DNA of 64,000 nucleotides from Rhizobium sp. WSM4643 (GCF_025152745.1 NZ_CP104042.1:186001-250000); one strand, 5' to 3'. Positions 47,688 through 57,972 are shown, counted from the stretch's first letter. The notes: generated by a model from the sequence alone, not told the origin. Program-made: numbers and translations.

Positions 47688-48905
47688 TCAGGCGACAGCG
47701 ACATCCATGGCACGTTGCACGCTGGCGGCTCCGACGGTCGCTTCCGCAAGGGCTGCGCGAAGGGCCTCCACGACCCGGTCCAGGTCAGACACGGTCATCT
47801 GGGCATAAAGCGGCAGGATTATCGTTTGCTGTTGCGCAGATACGCTTCGCATCAGGCTGGTGGCAGCGCGGTGGGAGCCCTCACCAGAATAGGCTTTCTC
47901 CAGATGAATGTTCATCACCCCGCGCCTGGTCGAGATCCCCTGATCGAGCAGGGCCTGCATGACGGCCCGCTGGTCGATCGTATCGGATAATCTCACACAG
48001 AAGCTCTGCCAGTTGCTGCGAGCCCAGCGCGGCTCGGCCGGCAGAGAAAGCCCGGCAATCGTCGACAGACGTTCGCAATATTGCTCGGCAAGCAGCCGGC
48101 GCTGGGCAACCAACTCCGGCAGCCGCCGCAACTGCTCGCGTCCGACGGCCGCCTGAAGATCGGTCATCCGGTAATTGTAACCCAACTCGTCATAGTCTTC
48201 GAAGATGACCTGTTTCGAGCCGTGACGAACGGCATCGGTGACGCTCATGCCATGCTGGCGCCAGAGCCGGAATTTCCGATCATATTCGGGATTGGCCGTC
48301 GTCAACATGCCGCCATCGCCTGTCGTGACGACCTTCCTGGGGTGGAAGGAGAAGCAGGCAATATCGCCATGCGCTTTGCCGATCTTTTCCCAACGGCCGT
48401 CCCAGAGGATTTCGCTTCCCGTCGCACAGGCTGCATCCTCGATGACCGGTATCTGGTGGCGCTTGCCGATGTCAACGATGGCGCGGAGATCGCAAGGCAT
48501 GCCGAGTTGATGCACGCAAAGAATTGCCTTGGTGCGAGGCGTGATTGCCCTTTCGATCAGACTGGCTTCGATGTTGTAACCATCTTCTTCAATATCGACG
48601 AAAACAGGCACCGCATCGCAGTAGCGAACCGCGTTTGCGGTCGCGATGAAAGAATGGCTGACCGTGACGACTTCATCACCGGCGGATATGCCGACCGCCT
48701 TCAGGGCCAGATGCAACGCGGTCGTGCAATTGGACATGGCGCAAGCATGCGCGGCGCCCACAAAGGCGGCGAATTCACGCTCGAAAGCCGCGACTTCCGG
48801 CCCTTGCGTCACCCATCCCGACAGAATAACGCGGCGCGCAGCCTCAGCCTCCTCCTCCCCGAGGACGGGTTTGGCGACCGGAATTGTGGATTGAGATGAG
48901 CTCAT
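47688..48905 (-). CDS. DegT/DnrJ/EryC1/StrS sugar aminotransferase (second copy)
   Basis: 405-aa PLP-dependent aminotransferase acting on a nucleotide-linked keto sugar. N-terminal IPVAKPVLGEEEAEAARRVI, the cofactor region VSHSFIATANAVRYCDAVP, and the PLP lysine in CFSFHPRKVVTTGDGGM. ATG at 48905 overlaps the end of the epimerase gene (ATGA) and has a G-rich site upstream. Last gene of the six-gene leftward sugar operon. More distant from the copy at 50579 than a recent duplicate would be, so it probably amino-sugars a different carbon or a second sugar. Confidence 0.93.
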   Translation of the reverse strand: MSSSQSTIPVAKPVLGEEEAEAARRVILSGWVTQGPEVAAFEREFAAFVGAAHACAMSNCTTALHLALKAVGISAGDEVVTVSHSFIATANAVRYCDAVPVFVDIEEDGYNIEASLIERAITPRTKAILCVHQLGMPCDLRAIVDIGKRHQIPVIEDAACATGSEILWDGRWEKIGKAHGDIACFSFHPRKVVTTGDGGMLTTANPEYDRKFRLWRQHGMSVTDAVRHGSKQVIFEDYDELGYNYRMTDLQAAVGREQLRRLPELVAQRRLLAEQYCERLSTIAGLSLPAEPRWARSNWQSFCVRLSDTIDQRAVMQALLDQGISTRRGVMNIHLEKAYSGEGSHRAATSLMRSVSAQQQTIILPLYAQMTVSDLDRVVEALRAALAEATVGAASVQRAMDVAVA

Positions 48906-49873
48906 GCAGCCGCCCCCCCTGCGTTGGTCTGCATTTGCCACCAGGCAACGAGATCACGAAGCCCTTGCTCCATGGAGATCTCCGCCTTGAAGCCGAGGAG
49001 CCGTTCGGCCTTGCTGATATCGGCAAGGCGACGGGTCACACCGTTGACCGTGCGGGCCTCTTTGTGCTGCGGTTCGAGTGAGGAACCCATAATGTCGCTC
49101 AGCATCTTGGCGAGTTCCAGCAGGCTTATTTCCTTGCCGCTCGCGACGTTGAACACTTCGTCCGTGACATCGCTTTTGGCCGCCAGAATGTTTGCGCGGG
49201 CGATGTCGCGTGCATCGACGAAGTCCATCGTTTGGCTACCATCCCCATAGATGAGGGGCGGCATCCCGGCCATCAGGCGTTCCATCCAACGGATCAGAAC
49301 TTCCGTATAGGCGCCGTAAACGTCCATGCGCGGCCCATAGACGTTGAAATAACGCAGCGCGACATAGCGCAGGCCGTACATCTCCGCAAAGCTACGCATC
49401 AGCCCCTCGTTGAATGTTTTCGCCGCGCCGTAGATCGTCCGGTTATTGTACGGATGATGCTCTTCGGTCGTTGGAAAATTCTCGGCAAGCCCCAGAACGG
49501 AGGCGGAAGAGGCAGCAACGACCTTCGATACGCCCGCCGTGACGGCGGCTTCGAGAACGTTGAACGTGCCCTCCGCAAGGACATCGAAAGCCAGCCGTGG
49601 CTCTTCGGCGCATTGCGTGATGCGGATCGCGGCCTGATGAAAGACGATGTCGACGCCTTCGAAGACTTTTGCCAGAAGCGCTCTGTCGCGGATATCTCCG
49701 TCGATGATCTTTAGAGGCGCGCTTGATATCGCCGAGCTGAGATTGTCCCGGCGCCCGCGCACGAAATTGTCGAGGACAATGATCTCGCGAGGTTTTTCCA
49801 ATGCGACAAGATCGGCAATATGCGAGCCGATCAGACCGGCACCGCCGGTAATGAGCACCCGTTTGTCTCTCAT
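48902..49873 (-). CDS. NAD-dependent sugar epimerase/dehydratase (extended SDR)
   Basis: 323-aa Rossmann-fold protein: RVLITGGAGLIGSHIADLVA at the start, catalytic YxxxK in NRTIYGAAKTFNEG, and RYFNVYGPRMDVYGAY. WcaG/GalE-like, acting on a UDP- or dTDP-sugar (4-epimerase or dehydratase; not decided). Overlaps both neighbours by 4 bp (ATGA), so it is translated with the hexapeptide acyltransferase upstream and the aminotransferase downstream. Confidence 0.93.
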   Translation of the reverse strand: MRDKRVLITGGAGLIGSHIADLVALEKPREIIVLDNFVRGRRDNLSSAISSAPLKIIDGDIRDRALLAKVFEGVDIVFHQAAIRITQCAEEPRLAFDVLAEGTFNVLEAAVTAGVSKVVAASSASVLGLAENFPTTEEHHPYNNRTIYGAAKTFNEGLMRSFAEMYGLRYVALRYFNVYGPRMDVYGAYTEVLIRWMERLMAGMPPLIYGDGSQTMDFVDARDIARANILAAKSDVTDEVFNVASGKEISLLELAKMLSDIMGSSLEPQHKEARTVNGVTRRLADISKAERLLGFKAEISMEQGLRDLVAWWQMQTNAGGAAA

Positions 49874-50589
49874 GATCTTCCCTCACGCGACATGTTCGTC
49901 ATCGGATCATTATCCGAACGCCAACGTATGAATTTCGCAGGGACACCTGCGGCGACCGAGAACGGCTCGACGTCGGAAACGACAACTGCCCCGGCTCCAA
50001 CGATCGCCCCCTTCCCGATGGTCACGCCGGGAAGAATGGTTGCATTCGTTCCGATATCGGCCTCTGCACAGATTCGTACCGGCTTGATTTCAAGATCCGT
50101 GCGAATGATCGGCACATCCAAGGGCAGTGCCGTGTGGGCCGAGCCAAGCACCTTGGCGCCGGGTCCCCACCCGACAGAATCCTCGATCACCAAATCGCGA
50201 GCGTCGAAATAGGCCATCGGCCCGATCCAGACATTATCGCCGATCTTGCACCGGCCGTCGAAGCGACCCTGGATATAGGCCTGAGCCCCGATGAAGACGC
50301 CATTGCCGATGTCGAACGTCTCGGGATGTTTGAAACCGGCACCGCCTGCAACCTGCAATCCTGTGCCACAACTCCGCGTGATGGCTTGCCAGATGGCTTT
50401 TCGCATCAGAGTATCGATGACACCGTCACCGGTCGCGAAACGACCGTAGAGCTCGATCAGGCCAGCGCGCCCGTATGACTGCCTGAGTTCTTCAGCCAGC
50501 CCGGCCTGGTAGGCAGGGTCCGCCGGCCTTTTATGACGGCCATGGACCGCTTGCACGATCCGGGCCTCGCCCGCACGATTAGCTGACAT
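49870..50589 (-). CDS. Hexapeptide-repeat (left-handed beta-helix) acyltransferase
   Basis: 239-aa protein with a helical N-terminus (~1-80) and a left-handed beta-helix from ~85 on ([61 protein letters not shown]). WbbJ/maltose acetyltransferase-like; probably transfers an acetyl group to a sugar of the repeat unit. ATG at 50589 lies inside the end of the aminotransferase gene (11-bp overlap) with GGAG 7 nt upstream; the longer in-frame extension is antisense-like and rejected. Confidence 0.9.
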   Translation of the reverse strand: MSANRAGEARIVQAVHGRHKRPADPAYQAGLAEELRQSYGRAGLIELYGRFATGDGVIDTLMRKAIWQAITRSCGTGLQVAGGAGFKHPETFDIGNGVFIGAQAYIQGRFDGRCKIGDNVWIGPMAYFDARDLVIEDSVGWGPGAKVLGSAHTALPLDVPIIRTDLEIKPVRICAEADIGTNATILPGVTIGKGAIVGAGAVVVSDVEPFSVAAGVPAKFIRWRSDNDPMTNMSREGRS

Positions 50590-51682
50590 AGGTGTTCTCC
50601 AGCGCGGCGGCCACCTGGTCGACGTGCCACGCCGGCATCTCGGGATAGATCGGCAGCGAGAGGACCTCCCTTGCGGCAGCTTCCGATATTGGGAAATCGC
50701 CGGCCTTGTAACCAAGGTCGGCATGGGCCTTCTGCAGATGAACTGGGATCGGATAGTGCAGCCCGGACTGAATGCCCTCTTCGCTCAATACGCGCTGAAG
50801 CTGGTCGCGATCGCGGCTTCTGACGGCATAGACGTGATAGACGTGGCGCCGGTCGGCGATTTCGACAGGCGTCCTGAGATTCGCCGAACCGCCAAGCAGC
50901 AACGAGTAGCGACGTCCATGGGCGCGCCGCGCTTCGGTCCAGGCTTCGAGATGCCGGAGCTTGATGCGCAGGATCGCACCCTGAATGGCATCCATGCGGT
51001 AGTTGAAGCCCTTCAGCAGATGGTGATAGCGCTGTTCCTGACCCCAGTCGCGCAGCATGCGCATCGTCTTGGCCTGATCGTCGCTGTTCGTGACCACGAT
51101 ACCCCCCTCGCCGCAAGCGCCGAGATTTTTGCCGGGATAGAAGCTGAAGCAGCCGGATGTGCCGATGCTGCCGGCGCGCGCGCCTTTGTATTGCGCTCCG
51201 TGCGCCTGGCAGGCGTCCTCGATGACCGGTATCCGGTAGTGATCGGCAATCGCCTTGATCGCATCCATATCGGCCATCTGACCGTAGAGATGGACGGGAA
51301 CAATGGCCCTGGTTCGGGGTGTAATCTTTGCCTCGAGCTGAGCCGGATCCATCGTGAGCGTCACCGGCTCGACATCGACGAATACCGGTCGTGCACCTGC
51401 GTAGCAGATCGCCGATACGGTCGCGACGAAGGTAAATGGCACGGTGATGACTTCATCGCCGGGGCCGACGCCTGCCGCGAGAAGCGACAGATGCAGGGCA
51501 CTCGTCCCGGTGTTGACGGCTATCGCATGTTTGACGTTGCAATAGTCCGCGAATTCCTGCTCGAGGCGAGCGACCTCCTCGCCCAGTATATATTGCCCCG
51601 AGGCCAGGACGCCAAGCACGGCGGCGTCGATTTCGCTCTTGATGGATTGATATTGTGCCTTGAGGTCCAGGAACGGGATCAT
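50579..51682 (-). CDS. DegT/DnrJ/EryC1/StrS aminotransferase, WbpE/DesV-like
   Basis: 367-aa PLP-dependent sugar aminotransferase. [18 protein letters not shown] at the start, ITVPFTFVATVSAICYAGAR, PLP lysine in CFSFYPGKNLGACGEGG and the C-terminal IPVHLQKAHADLGYKAGDFP are typical of WbpE-type 3-keto-sugar aminotransferases. Together with the adjoining WbpB-like dehydrogenase and WbpD-like acetyltransferase it forms the classic three-step route to a 3-acetamido sugar. Start overlaps the dehydrogenase stop (ATGA). Confidence 0.95.
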   Translation of the reverse strand: MIPFLDLKAQYQSIKSEIDAAVLGVLASGQYILGEEVARLEQEFADYCNVKHAIAVNTGTSALHLSLLAAGVGPGDEVITVPFTFVATVSAICYAGARPVFVDVEPVTLTMDPAQLEAKITPRTRAIVPVHLYGQMADMDAIKAIADHYRIPVIEDACQAHGAQYKGARAGSIGTSGCFSFYPGKNLGACGEGGIVVTNSDDQAKTMRMLRDWGQEQRYHHLLKGFNYRMDAIQGAILRIKLRHLEAWTEARRAHGRRYSLLLGGSANLRTPVEIADRRHVYHVYAVRSRDRDQLQRVLSEEGIQSGLHYPIPVHLQKAHADLGYKAGDFPISEAAAREVLSLPIYPEMPAWHVDQVAAALENTYVS

Positions 51683-52716
51683 GCAATGCGCCTCGCCTCT
51701 TCAAGCTCGATGATACGACCGCGCTGGGCGAGCGATCGGCTTGCGGCTTCAAGGATGCGAACGACCCGCAGCCCGGCTTGGCCATCCGTAATCGGCCGCA
51801 AGTTTTGCTCGATGCAATCGACGAACTGATCCAGTTCGCGCTTCAACGCCTCGGTCATGTCGAGCTTGGGCGCCCACATGTCGCCGCTGCGGTAGCCCAC
51901 CAGCATCTGATGCACCTTCTCGCCGTAGGCTTGAGAATTGGGGTTCATCGTGATGCCCTTGTCGTAGACCTTGATCTTTTCGCTGGGCTCCAGATCGTCA
52001 TAGACGATCATCTTGTTGCTGCCGCCGATCAGCGTTCGGCGCACCTTGACCGGCGCCAGCCAATTGACGTGGATGTGGGCAATGAGCTTGCTCTCGAAGA
52101 AGAGCGTCAGATAGGCGATGTTCTCCGGCTCGCCGAGTACATGGCTCATGCCCGTCGCAGAAACAGCCACCGGCCTTTCCTGCAGGACATGGTCCAGGAT
52201 GGAGAGGTCGTGCACGGCGAGATCCCAGATGACGCTGACATCGTGCTGGAAGAGCCCCAGATTGACCCGCACAGAGTCGTAATAATACATGTCGCCCAGG
52301 CCGCTTTCGACCAGTTCGCGCATCTTGCGGACGGCGCCGGTATGGACGAACGTATGATCCACGGCCAGCACGAGGCGTCGGCGCGCGGCTTCCTCGACCA
52401 TCCGCGCGGCCTCCTCCGTCGTCGATGCCATCGGCTTTTCGACGAAGACATGCTTTCCGGCCATCATCGCCTGCATTGCGAGCTTGAAATGGGCCGAGAC
52501 CGGCGTTGCGATGGCGATTGCATCTACGCGTGGATCGCGCAGGACTTCCTCGAACTTGTCGGTGATCGTTACCGCGGGATACCGGCTTTTAACAGCCGCC
52601 AACCGTTCGACATTCAGATCACAAACTGAAACGAGGTGCGCGCCGGCCGCTTCCGAGATGTTGCGAACCAGATTCGGACCCCAATACCCATACCCGACAA
52701 CAGCGATTCCGATCAT
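51679..52716 (-). CDS. Gfo/Idh/MocA sugar-nucleotide dehydrogenase, WbpB/WlbA-like
   Basis: 345-aa NAD-dependent oxidoreductase: [19 protein letters not shown]ossmann start, [16 protein letters not shown] (EKP motif) and [14 protein letters not shown] (catalytic histidine region). WbpB and WlbA oxidise C3 of UDP-GlcNAcA before transamination by WbpE-type enzymes, and gene order here fits that job. Overlaps both neighbours by 4 bp. GGGAGGA stands before the ATG. No UDP-GlcNAc 6-dehydrogenase (WbpA) is in the window, so the substrate may be another UDP-sugar. Confidence 0.92.
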   Translation of the reverse strand: MIGIAVVGYGYWGPNLVRNISEAAGAHLVSVCDLNVERLAAVKSRYPAVTITDKFEEVLRDPRVDAIAIATPVSAHFKLAMQAMMAGKHVFVEKPMASTTEEAARMVEEAARRRLVLAVDHTFVHTGAVRKMRELVESGLGDMYYYDSVRVNLGLFQHDVSVIWDLAVHDLSILDHVLQERPVAVSATGMSHVLGEPENIAYLTLFFESKLIAHIHVNWLAPVKVRRTLIGGSNKMIVYDDLEPSEKIKVYDKGITMNPNSQAYGEKVHQMLVGYRSGDMWAPKLDMTEALKRELDQFVDCIEQNLRPITDGQAGLRVVRILEAASRSLAQRGRIIELEEARRIA

Positions 52717-53219
52717 TTCATTCCTCCCAACGCATACATGTCGACTGGCCCGTCATTGACGCGACCGATCACCCTGGCTGGAACGCCCGCGACAATGGCG
52801 CCATCAGGCACGTCCTTTGTTACAACCGCTCCGGCGCCGACCTGGGCAGCCTCTCCGATGGTCACGCCAGGCAGAATGGTGGCGTTGCTGCCGATCGATG
52901 CGTGGCGCTTGACCAGTGTAGGGATGAGGATCCAGTCGGCTTCCGTCTGTAGGCTGCCATCCGGATTGACGGCGCGCGGGTACATGTCGTTCGTAAACAT
53001 GACCCCGTGGCCTATGAACACGCCATCTTCCAGCGTCACGCCCTCGCAGAGGAAGGAATGGCTGGAGATCTTACAGTCTTTTCCGACGATGACGTTCTTC
53101 TGAATCTCGACGAAGGTGCCGATGCGGGTTCCTGCTCCGATCGTGCAGCCGTAGAGATTCACAAGATCTCGATGGTGAATGACGCTGCCGTCACCCAGCT
53201 TGACGTTTGATGCAATCAT
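52713..53219 (-). CDS. Hexapeptide N-acetyltransferase, WbpD/WlbB-like
   Basis: 168-aa left-handed beta-helix protein: [60 protein letters not shown] and [20 protein letters not shown]. The family acetylates the 3-amino group made by WbpE-type aminotransferases. First gene of the leftward sugar operon that runs to 47688; start ATG at 53219 after GCAGGG. Promoter presumably in the 536-bp spacer upstream. Confidence 0.93.
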   Translation of the reverse strand: MIASNVKLGDGSVIHHRDLVNLYGCTIGAGTRIGTFVEIQKNVIVGKDCKISSHSFLCEGVTLEDGVFIGHGVMFTNDMYPRAVNPDGSLQTEADWILIPTLVKRHASIGSNATILPGVTIGEAAQVGAGAVVTKDVPDGAIVAGVPARVIGRVNDGPVDMYALGGMK

Positions 53220-53755
53220 CCCTGCAAACCCCTACTCATAACAGGCCCGATTTTCAGTTAAACAAAGGTCGATTGCGTCCAAGGTTATCCAGGACAAATA
53301 CTTCTCTCCGTTCCAAAGAGAATTGTTTTCTTCATCTGAGTAAAGAAACAAATCGTTTAAGCTTATCCGCCGAAAGGCGTATCTACTTATGATGACTTAC
53401 GTCCTGGTTTATGGCCCTGTCCAACATTGGTGGCGGGTACCTCTCGCACTCGTCGGCTCGCCTACGCCGGAGACAGCGATTGTTTCCATGCATTTAGGGG
53501 TTCATTGCCAAACGGTGGGGTAACAAGCGAGATTATCCCGCAATCGGCCCAGTAAGACCTAAGTCTATACTCAGGCTTATCTTCATTTTCTTATCCAATA
53601 ATAGAAGTTGTGTAGTACTTAACCTATATTAGCTACTGCAACGCCCGTCGAATTGTGGTAATCGATTCCTACTTTAGAGTTTCATAAACCCCCGTATTGA
53701 GAGGGGTTGGTACTCGGGCCGTAGTGGCGTAACGTGTTAGAGGGAGGGTGAAGCT
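53220..53755. other. Divergent regulatory region of the EPS sugar operon and luxR-type gene
   Basis: 536 bp, distinctly AT-rich, no gene. It holds TAAGTCTAT (53560-53568) followed by GCTTA (53575-53579), a pair that recurs at 60480-60503 upstream of the GT26 gene, and a 6-bp stem AACCCC/GGGGTT near 53686-53708. Promoters for both divergent transcripts must lie here; CTATATTAG (53626-53634) is a possible -10 area. Confidence 0.45.
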
Positions 53756-54511
53756 GTGAATTCAGCACTTATACCGAATCTAGACCGCAGGCAGGAAAAC
53801 ATCTCTCTTCCCCTTAAGATAGAAAATAACGCGCACCTGTCGGCAAGGCACACGCATTCGCTTGTCATTCTCGATAATCGTGAACTTGATAGGCAATGCT
53901 TGGCGCAATGCATGGCTGCCGAAAAGGCGGATTTGGAGATTCTGGCATTTGGATCAATTGAGGAGTGGAAGCAGAAGCGCGACGAACATCCTCCGCTTTC
54001 GGCAATCCTCTTGAACGTCGGCGGCAAAAAGATCGATGAACCGGCCGTTTCGGAGCAAATCCGCAAGCTTGCGTCAGAATTTACATCGACGCCACTCATC
54101 GTATTGGCTGATAGCGACGATTTCGGCCAAATCGTCAGGGCCCTTGAGTACGGAGCCAAAGGGTTCATACCCGCCTCAGTCAGCGTCAGTGTCTGTATGG
54201 AGCTGATCGCGCTGTCAGTGGCAGGAGGAATTTTTGTGCCTGCAAGCGCCCTGTTCGCCATGCGTCACTTGCTGGACTCGAGCAATTCGACCGCCCGCCC
54301 GCTCTCCGGCATATTCACGGATCGTCAGGTCGAAGTCGTGGAGGCGCTCCGACGCGGAAAGGCGAACAAAATTATCGCTTATGAGCTCAATCTGCGAGAA
54401 AGCACGGTAAAGGTGCACGTTCGCAATATTATGAAGAAGGTCAAAGCGACGAATAGGACGGAAGTCGTGTTCAAGCTCAACGACCTGTTCCAGACCAGTA
54501 TTCCGGCATGA
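53756..54511 (+). CDS. LuxR/NarL-type regulator with pseudo-receiver domain
   Basis: 251-aa protein. Residues ~33-150 resemble a response-regulator receiver, but the phosphoacceptor position is Asn (N87 in SAILLNVGGKK), only one acidic residue stands in the first pocket (LVILDN), and the conserved Thr/Ser is Ala; only the lysine (AKGFIPAS) is kept. Residues ~185-245 are a LuxR helix-turn-helix (FTDRQVEVVEALRRGKANK, ELNLRESTVKVHVRNIMKKV). It is therefore probably not controlled by phosphorylation. GTG at 53756 with AGGGAGGG upstream. Central position suggests it controls the EPS genes on either side. Confidence 0.9.
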   Translation: MNSALIPNLDRRQENISLPLKIENNAHLSARHTHSLVILDNRELDRQCLAQCMAAEKADLEILAFGSIEEWKQKRDEHPPLSAILLNVGGKKIDEPAVSEQIRKLASEFTSTPLIVLADSDDFGQIVRALEYGAKGFIPASVSVSVCMELIALSVAGGIFVPASALFAMRHLLDSSNSTARPLSGIFTDRQVEVVEALRRGKANKIIAYELNLRESTVKVHVRNIMKKVKATNRTEVVFKLNDLFQTSIPA

Positions 54512-54586
54512 GCGTGAGTAAGGTGTTGTACTGATCGTTGTTGGGGTATAACTTTTCGTATCTTGTAACCATGTCTTGCTCAAATC

Positions 54587-54619
54587 ACCCGGTGGCGCGA
54601 ATGCGTCACCGGGTCTTTT
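54587..54619 (+). terminator. Terminator of the luxR-type gene
   Basis: Stem ACCCGGTG (54587-54594) with CACCGGGT (54607-54614) followed by CTTTTG. Located 75 bp after the stop. The remaining ~130 bp to the convergent GT2 gene contain nothing notable. Confidence 0.75.
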
Positions 54620-54747
54620 GATACCGGGGGGCCTTCCATCGCGTCCCCCCGCGATCTTGGCGCGATCTTGGCATGAGTAGCGATCGAGCGCTCAACCACC
54701 CGACTGTCGTTTGCGTACTTGCGGAGACCTGGGTCGGACCTCCCTAT

Positions 54748-55737
54748 TCATCCTGCAACTCGTCGCCCGATAGAATTCAAGGCGCACCAGTACTTTGGGC
54801 CGATTGTTTGCTTGCAGACCAACTTGATCCAGGGCAATGAATTTCGCACCTCGGGAGAAACCTCGAGAGCAAAACGCTGAATAGCCGCGGCTGTGGGAAC
54901 ATCGAAATTATTAAATGCCATGCCCGCCAGCCGAAGCGCCTCTTTGCCGAGATCCCTGGTAAGAAAACGTCTTAATTTCTCATCTTTCCTGAGGCTTTCA
55001 GCGCCTTGGCGAAATAGAATATCGAAAGCCTGTTTTCGTTGCCGGAGGTCGGGAAGGATACTTTGGCCATAGTATTGTAGCGACATGTTCGAAGCATGTC
55101 TGCGGTATACTGCCTGGTCTTCGTTGATGTAGCCCACTCCGGCATGTGATGCGAGCCGCAGCCACATCTCCATATCGCCGGCATGCGGCAGTTCCATATG
55201 ATAGCCGCCGACCTGTTTTTGCAGTGTCGTTCTCACGACGGCCGTCGGTGTCGGAACCAGGTTGTTTGCTCCACTCAACCGTATGAACTGCGGACCGGAC
55301 AAGACCTGCATAGGAGGCACACAATTGTCGCCGAGAGGATCGACGCGCTTACTGACGCCACTCGGTTCAGCTATGAGCGCGTTCCCGAACGTAAATCCCA
55401 CATGCGGATGATTGCGCATCAGCTCGGAAGCGCGCCCTAGCGCGCCAGGCAAGAGATAATCATCCGCAGAGAGAAGCAGGAATAGGTCGCCGCCCGCCCA
55501 CTCGATTCCCCCATTATAGGTGGCGATGTGGCCCTTGTTTGCCGCGTGCCGCCGATAGGTGACCCGTTTGTCCCTGGATGCCAGGGCCGTTCCGACTTCC
55601 GGCGTATTGTCTGGCGAGCAGTCATCCAGAATAAGCACGCGCACATCGACGCCTGCTTGTGAAAGAACACTACCAACGCATTCCTCGAGGAAATGAGCGT
55701 AGTTGTAGCAGGGAATGACGACATCAACGCGTTGCAA
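54748..55737 (-). CDS. Glycosyltransferase family 2
   Basis: 329-aa inverting GT-A enzyme: RVDVVIPCYNYAHFLEECV, VLILDDCSPDNTPEVG and LFLLLSADDYLLPGAL (DxD-like SADD), with the AGDMEMWLRLASHAG region as the catalytic-base part. It adds one sugar to the lipid-linked repeat unit on the cytoplasmic side. Start is TTG at 55737, supported by GGAGG 7 nt upstream and by the direct start of the GT2 fold. 94 bp after the GT8 gene; last of the second leftward EPS group. Confidence 0.92.
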   Translation of the reverse strand: MQRVDVVIPCYNYAHFLEECVGSVLSQAGVDVRVLILDDCSPDNTPEVGTALASRDKRVTYRRHAANKGHIATYNGGIEWAGGDLFLLLSADDYLLPGALGRASELMRNHPHVGFTFGNALIAEPSGVSKRVDPLGDNCVPPMQVLSGPQFIRLSGANNLVPTPTAVVRTTLQKQVGGYHMELPHAGDMEMWLRLASHAGVGYINEDQAVYRRHASNMSLQYYGQSILPDLRQRKQAFDILFRQGAESLRKDEKLRRFLTRDLGKEALRLAGMAFNNFDVPTAAAIQRFALEVSPEVRNSLPWIKLVCKQTIGPKYWCALNSIGRRVAG

Positions 55738-55831
55738 CCTTGTTCCTCCGCAGGCAATCGTTTCGTTCGGAGCATTTCATGGAACCCGAACTCGGCTTCG
55801 TTTCGCTCTTAAGCGTTCCTCGCTCCGCGAT

Positions 55832-56878
55832 TCACTGGCGCGGCGTCGATGCATGCGCTCGCATAGCCGATTTCGCGCAGGACCATGCCGCTCTCAACAA
55901 GGCGGATCGGGCAAGCAGCCGCGAGCCTGCACGCTTAAGGCCACTCTGAACGCGCGCCCAACGGCTAAGCGCAAAACGGGTCCGGGACCGAAACGTATCG
56001 TAAAAGGCGACGTTAGGGCTCAAGCTTCCTGATTTCCAGGGCTTCACGTTGGTCACGAAATGAACGATCGCGACCTTCTGGTCGAGCGCGATGCGGGTGA
56101 TCGCCTGCGTTGGTTCGAACTGAAAATTCCAGGCACGGTCCAGGATCTTCCACTTTCCGTCGCAAGCAAAGTTAAGAGCGTCCTGATCCGAATATTCCGT
56201 CGTCGGAAAGCGGTCGAGATAGTCCAGAGATCGTTCCGATATTCGCTCGTTTCGCCATTTTTCAAGGTCGATAAGGAGAATGCCGGCGTTGAAATAACGT
56301 TCGACCCGAGGGCCGCCGGTTGCACCTGGTCCGTTGCGCATGACATTGTCCAGCCAGTAATCCGGCACGGCGCCGATCACTGCCTCGCCGAGATCGATAT
56401 TCCACAGCTGTTCAAGCGCAGTCAGGACCAGGATGTCGCCATCCAGATACAGAGCCCGATTGCAGGTCTGCGGAAGGAACTGCGGCAAAAGGAGTCTCGC
56501 GAAGGTCATCCTCGAAACGCCGGGGCGAGTGGAAAATCCGCTTGCGAAGGACAATGTGGCGATGGGATGCCACTGGATGACCGCAGAATTTGCGGGCAGA
56601 GAATCAAAGATCAGTCGCTTTGTTTCTTCGCCTATTCCCTCGTGAACGACATGGATGTTCAAGGGCCATGCGCTTCGGTTATTCTCGGCGACCGATCTAA
56701 GAGCGGTCGCCAAGGGAACGGCGTAGGCCGCATCGACCGCAAAGACGATGGGCCCCAACCGCTGTGTTGCACCCGCAAGGGCGGCTCCTGTTCGTATGCT
56801 ATGCACATTCATGTTTCCCGGCACTATCCCATCGAAAGACATCAGCTTCGACTTGCAATGATCGACGTTGCAGTTCAC
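55832..56878 (-). CDS. Glycosyltransferase family 8
   Basis: Retaining GT-A transferase (RfaJ/LgtC/glycogenin-like) using a UDP-sugar. Domain begins at [19 protein letters not shown]; metal-binding DxD in [27 protein letters not shown] and SDQDALNF are classic. The start is uncertain: a GTG at 56878 overlaps the decarboxylase stop (GTGA), giving 348 aa, while ATGs at 56842 and 56812 give 336 and 326 aa; the last has GGGAAA upstream. C-terminal ~50 residues are basic, perhaps membrane-associating. Confidence 0.9.
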   Translation of the reverse strand: MNCNVDHCKSKLMSFDGIVPGNMNVHSIRTGAALAGATQRLGPIVFAVDAAYAVPLATALRSVAENNRSAWPLNIHVVHEGIGEETKRLIFDSLPANSAVIQWHPIATLSFASGFSTRPGVSRMTFARLLLPQFLPQTCNRALYLDGDILVLTALEQLWNIDLGEAVIGAVPDYWLDNVMRNGPGATGGPRVERYFNAGILLIDLEKWRNERISERSLDYLDRFPTTEYSDQDALNFACDGKWKILDRAWNFQFEPTQAITRIALDQKVAIVHFVTNVKPWKSGSLSPNVAFYDTFRSRTRFALSRWARVQSGLKRAGSRLLARSALLRAAWSCAKSAMRAHASTPRQ

Positions 56879-57927
56879 GGCCCGATTGATACGGCTTCCT
56901 GAGCGGGAAGGCCGACGGCCGGGCTAGGCAGATAGGTGTAGGCCGTTCGCGAGGACTGGACACCAAGCGTGCTCTTGACTCCGCCAGAAAGCTTCCACTC
57001 GAAATACGCGATCGTTTTCTCGAGCCCCTGTCGCAGGTTCACTGTCGGCTGCCAGCCCAGGTCCTGCTTTGCGCGGCTGATGTCTGGCTTGCGCTGCGTC
57101 GGATCGTCAATCGGCAGAGGCTTGTAAACGATGCTTGATTTCGATCCCGTCATCTCGATGACCATTTCGGCCAGTTCCCGGACCTGGAATTCTCCCGGGT
57201 TACCGAGATTGATCGGACCCGTAACGCCAGCCGGCGCCCCCATCAGGCGGATGAAGCCCTCAATCAGATCGTCTACATAGCAGAAGGAGCGCGTTTGGGT
57301 GCCGTTGCCGAAGATGGTGATCGGCTCGTTTTGAAGCGCCTGAACGATGAAATTGGAGACGACGCGGCCGTCATTGGTCTGCATGCGCGGCCCGTAAGTA
57401 TTGAAGATGCGGGCTACGCGGATTTCCACGCCATATTGACGATGGTAATCGAAGAACAATGTTTCGGCACACCGCTTGCCTTCGTCATAACATGCCCGCG
57501 GCCCTATGGGATTGACGCTGCCTCGATATTCCTCGGGCTGAGGGTGGACTGCCGGATCGCCATAAACTTCGCTCGTGGATGCCTGGAAGATCTTCGCCCT
57601 GGTGCGTTTTGCCAAGCCGAGCATATTGATGGCCCCGTGCACATTGGTCTTCACGGTCTGTACGGGGTCGTGCTGATAGTGGACCGGAGACGCCGGACAG
57701 GCGAGGTTGTAGATCTCGTCGACCTCCACATAGAGCGGGAAGGTAATGTCATGGCGGAGCACCTCAAAGCGAGGATCGTCAAGAAGATGCAGCACATTGT
57801 CGCGCGAACCGGTGTAGTAATTGTCCACGCAGAGGACGTCATTGCCCTCTCGCAAAAGCCTTTCGCATAGGAATGATCCTAGAAAGCCGGTACCGCCGGT
57901 TACCATAATTCGCTTTTGTCCGTGCAT
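56875..57927 (-). CDS. UDP-glucuronate decarboxylase (UDP-xylose synthase)
   Basis: 350-aa extended [50 protein letters not shown], catalytic YxxxK in [14 protein letters not shown], and [20 protein letters not shown]. These are diagnostic of UXS, which converts UDP-glucuronate into UDP-xylose. It implies xylose (or a product of it) in the polysaccharide. ATG at 57927 with GGAG 8 nt upstream. Between the initiating transferase and the GT8 gene, same strand. Confidence 0.94.
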   Translation of the reverse strand: MHGQKRIMVTGGTGFLGSFLCERLLREGNDVLCVDNYYTGSRDNVLHLLDDPRFEVLRHDITFPLYVEVDEIYNLACPASPVHYQHDPVQTVKTNVHGAINMLGLAKRTRAKIFQASTSEVYGDPAVHPQPEEYRGSVNPIGPRACYDEGKRCAETLFFDYHRQYGVEIRVARIFNTYGPRMQTNDGRVVSNFIVQALQNEPITIFGNGTQTRSFCYVDDLIEGFIRLMGAPAGVTGPINLGNPGEFQVRELAEMVIEMTGSKSSIVYKPLPIDDPTQRKPDISRAKQDLGWQPTVNLRQGLEKTIAYFEWKLSGGVKSTLGVQSSRTAYTYLPSPAVGLPAQEAVSIGP

Positions 57928-57972
57928 TGGTGTGCTCCGTTGTTGACGGTTGCCTCGCGAAAGCGAGGATGG

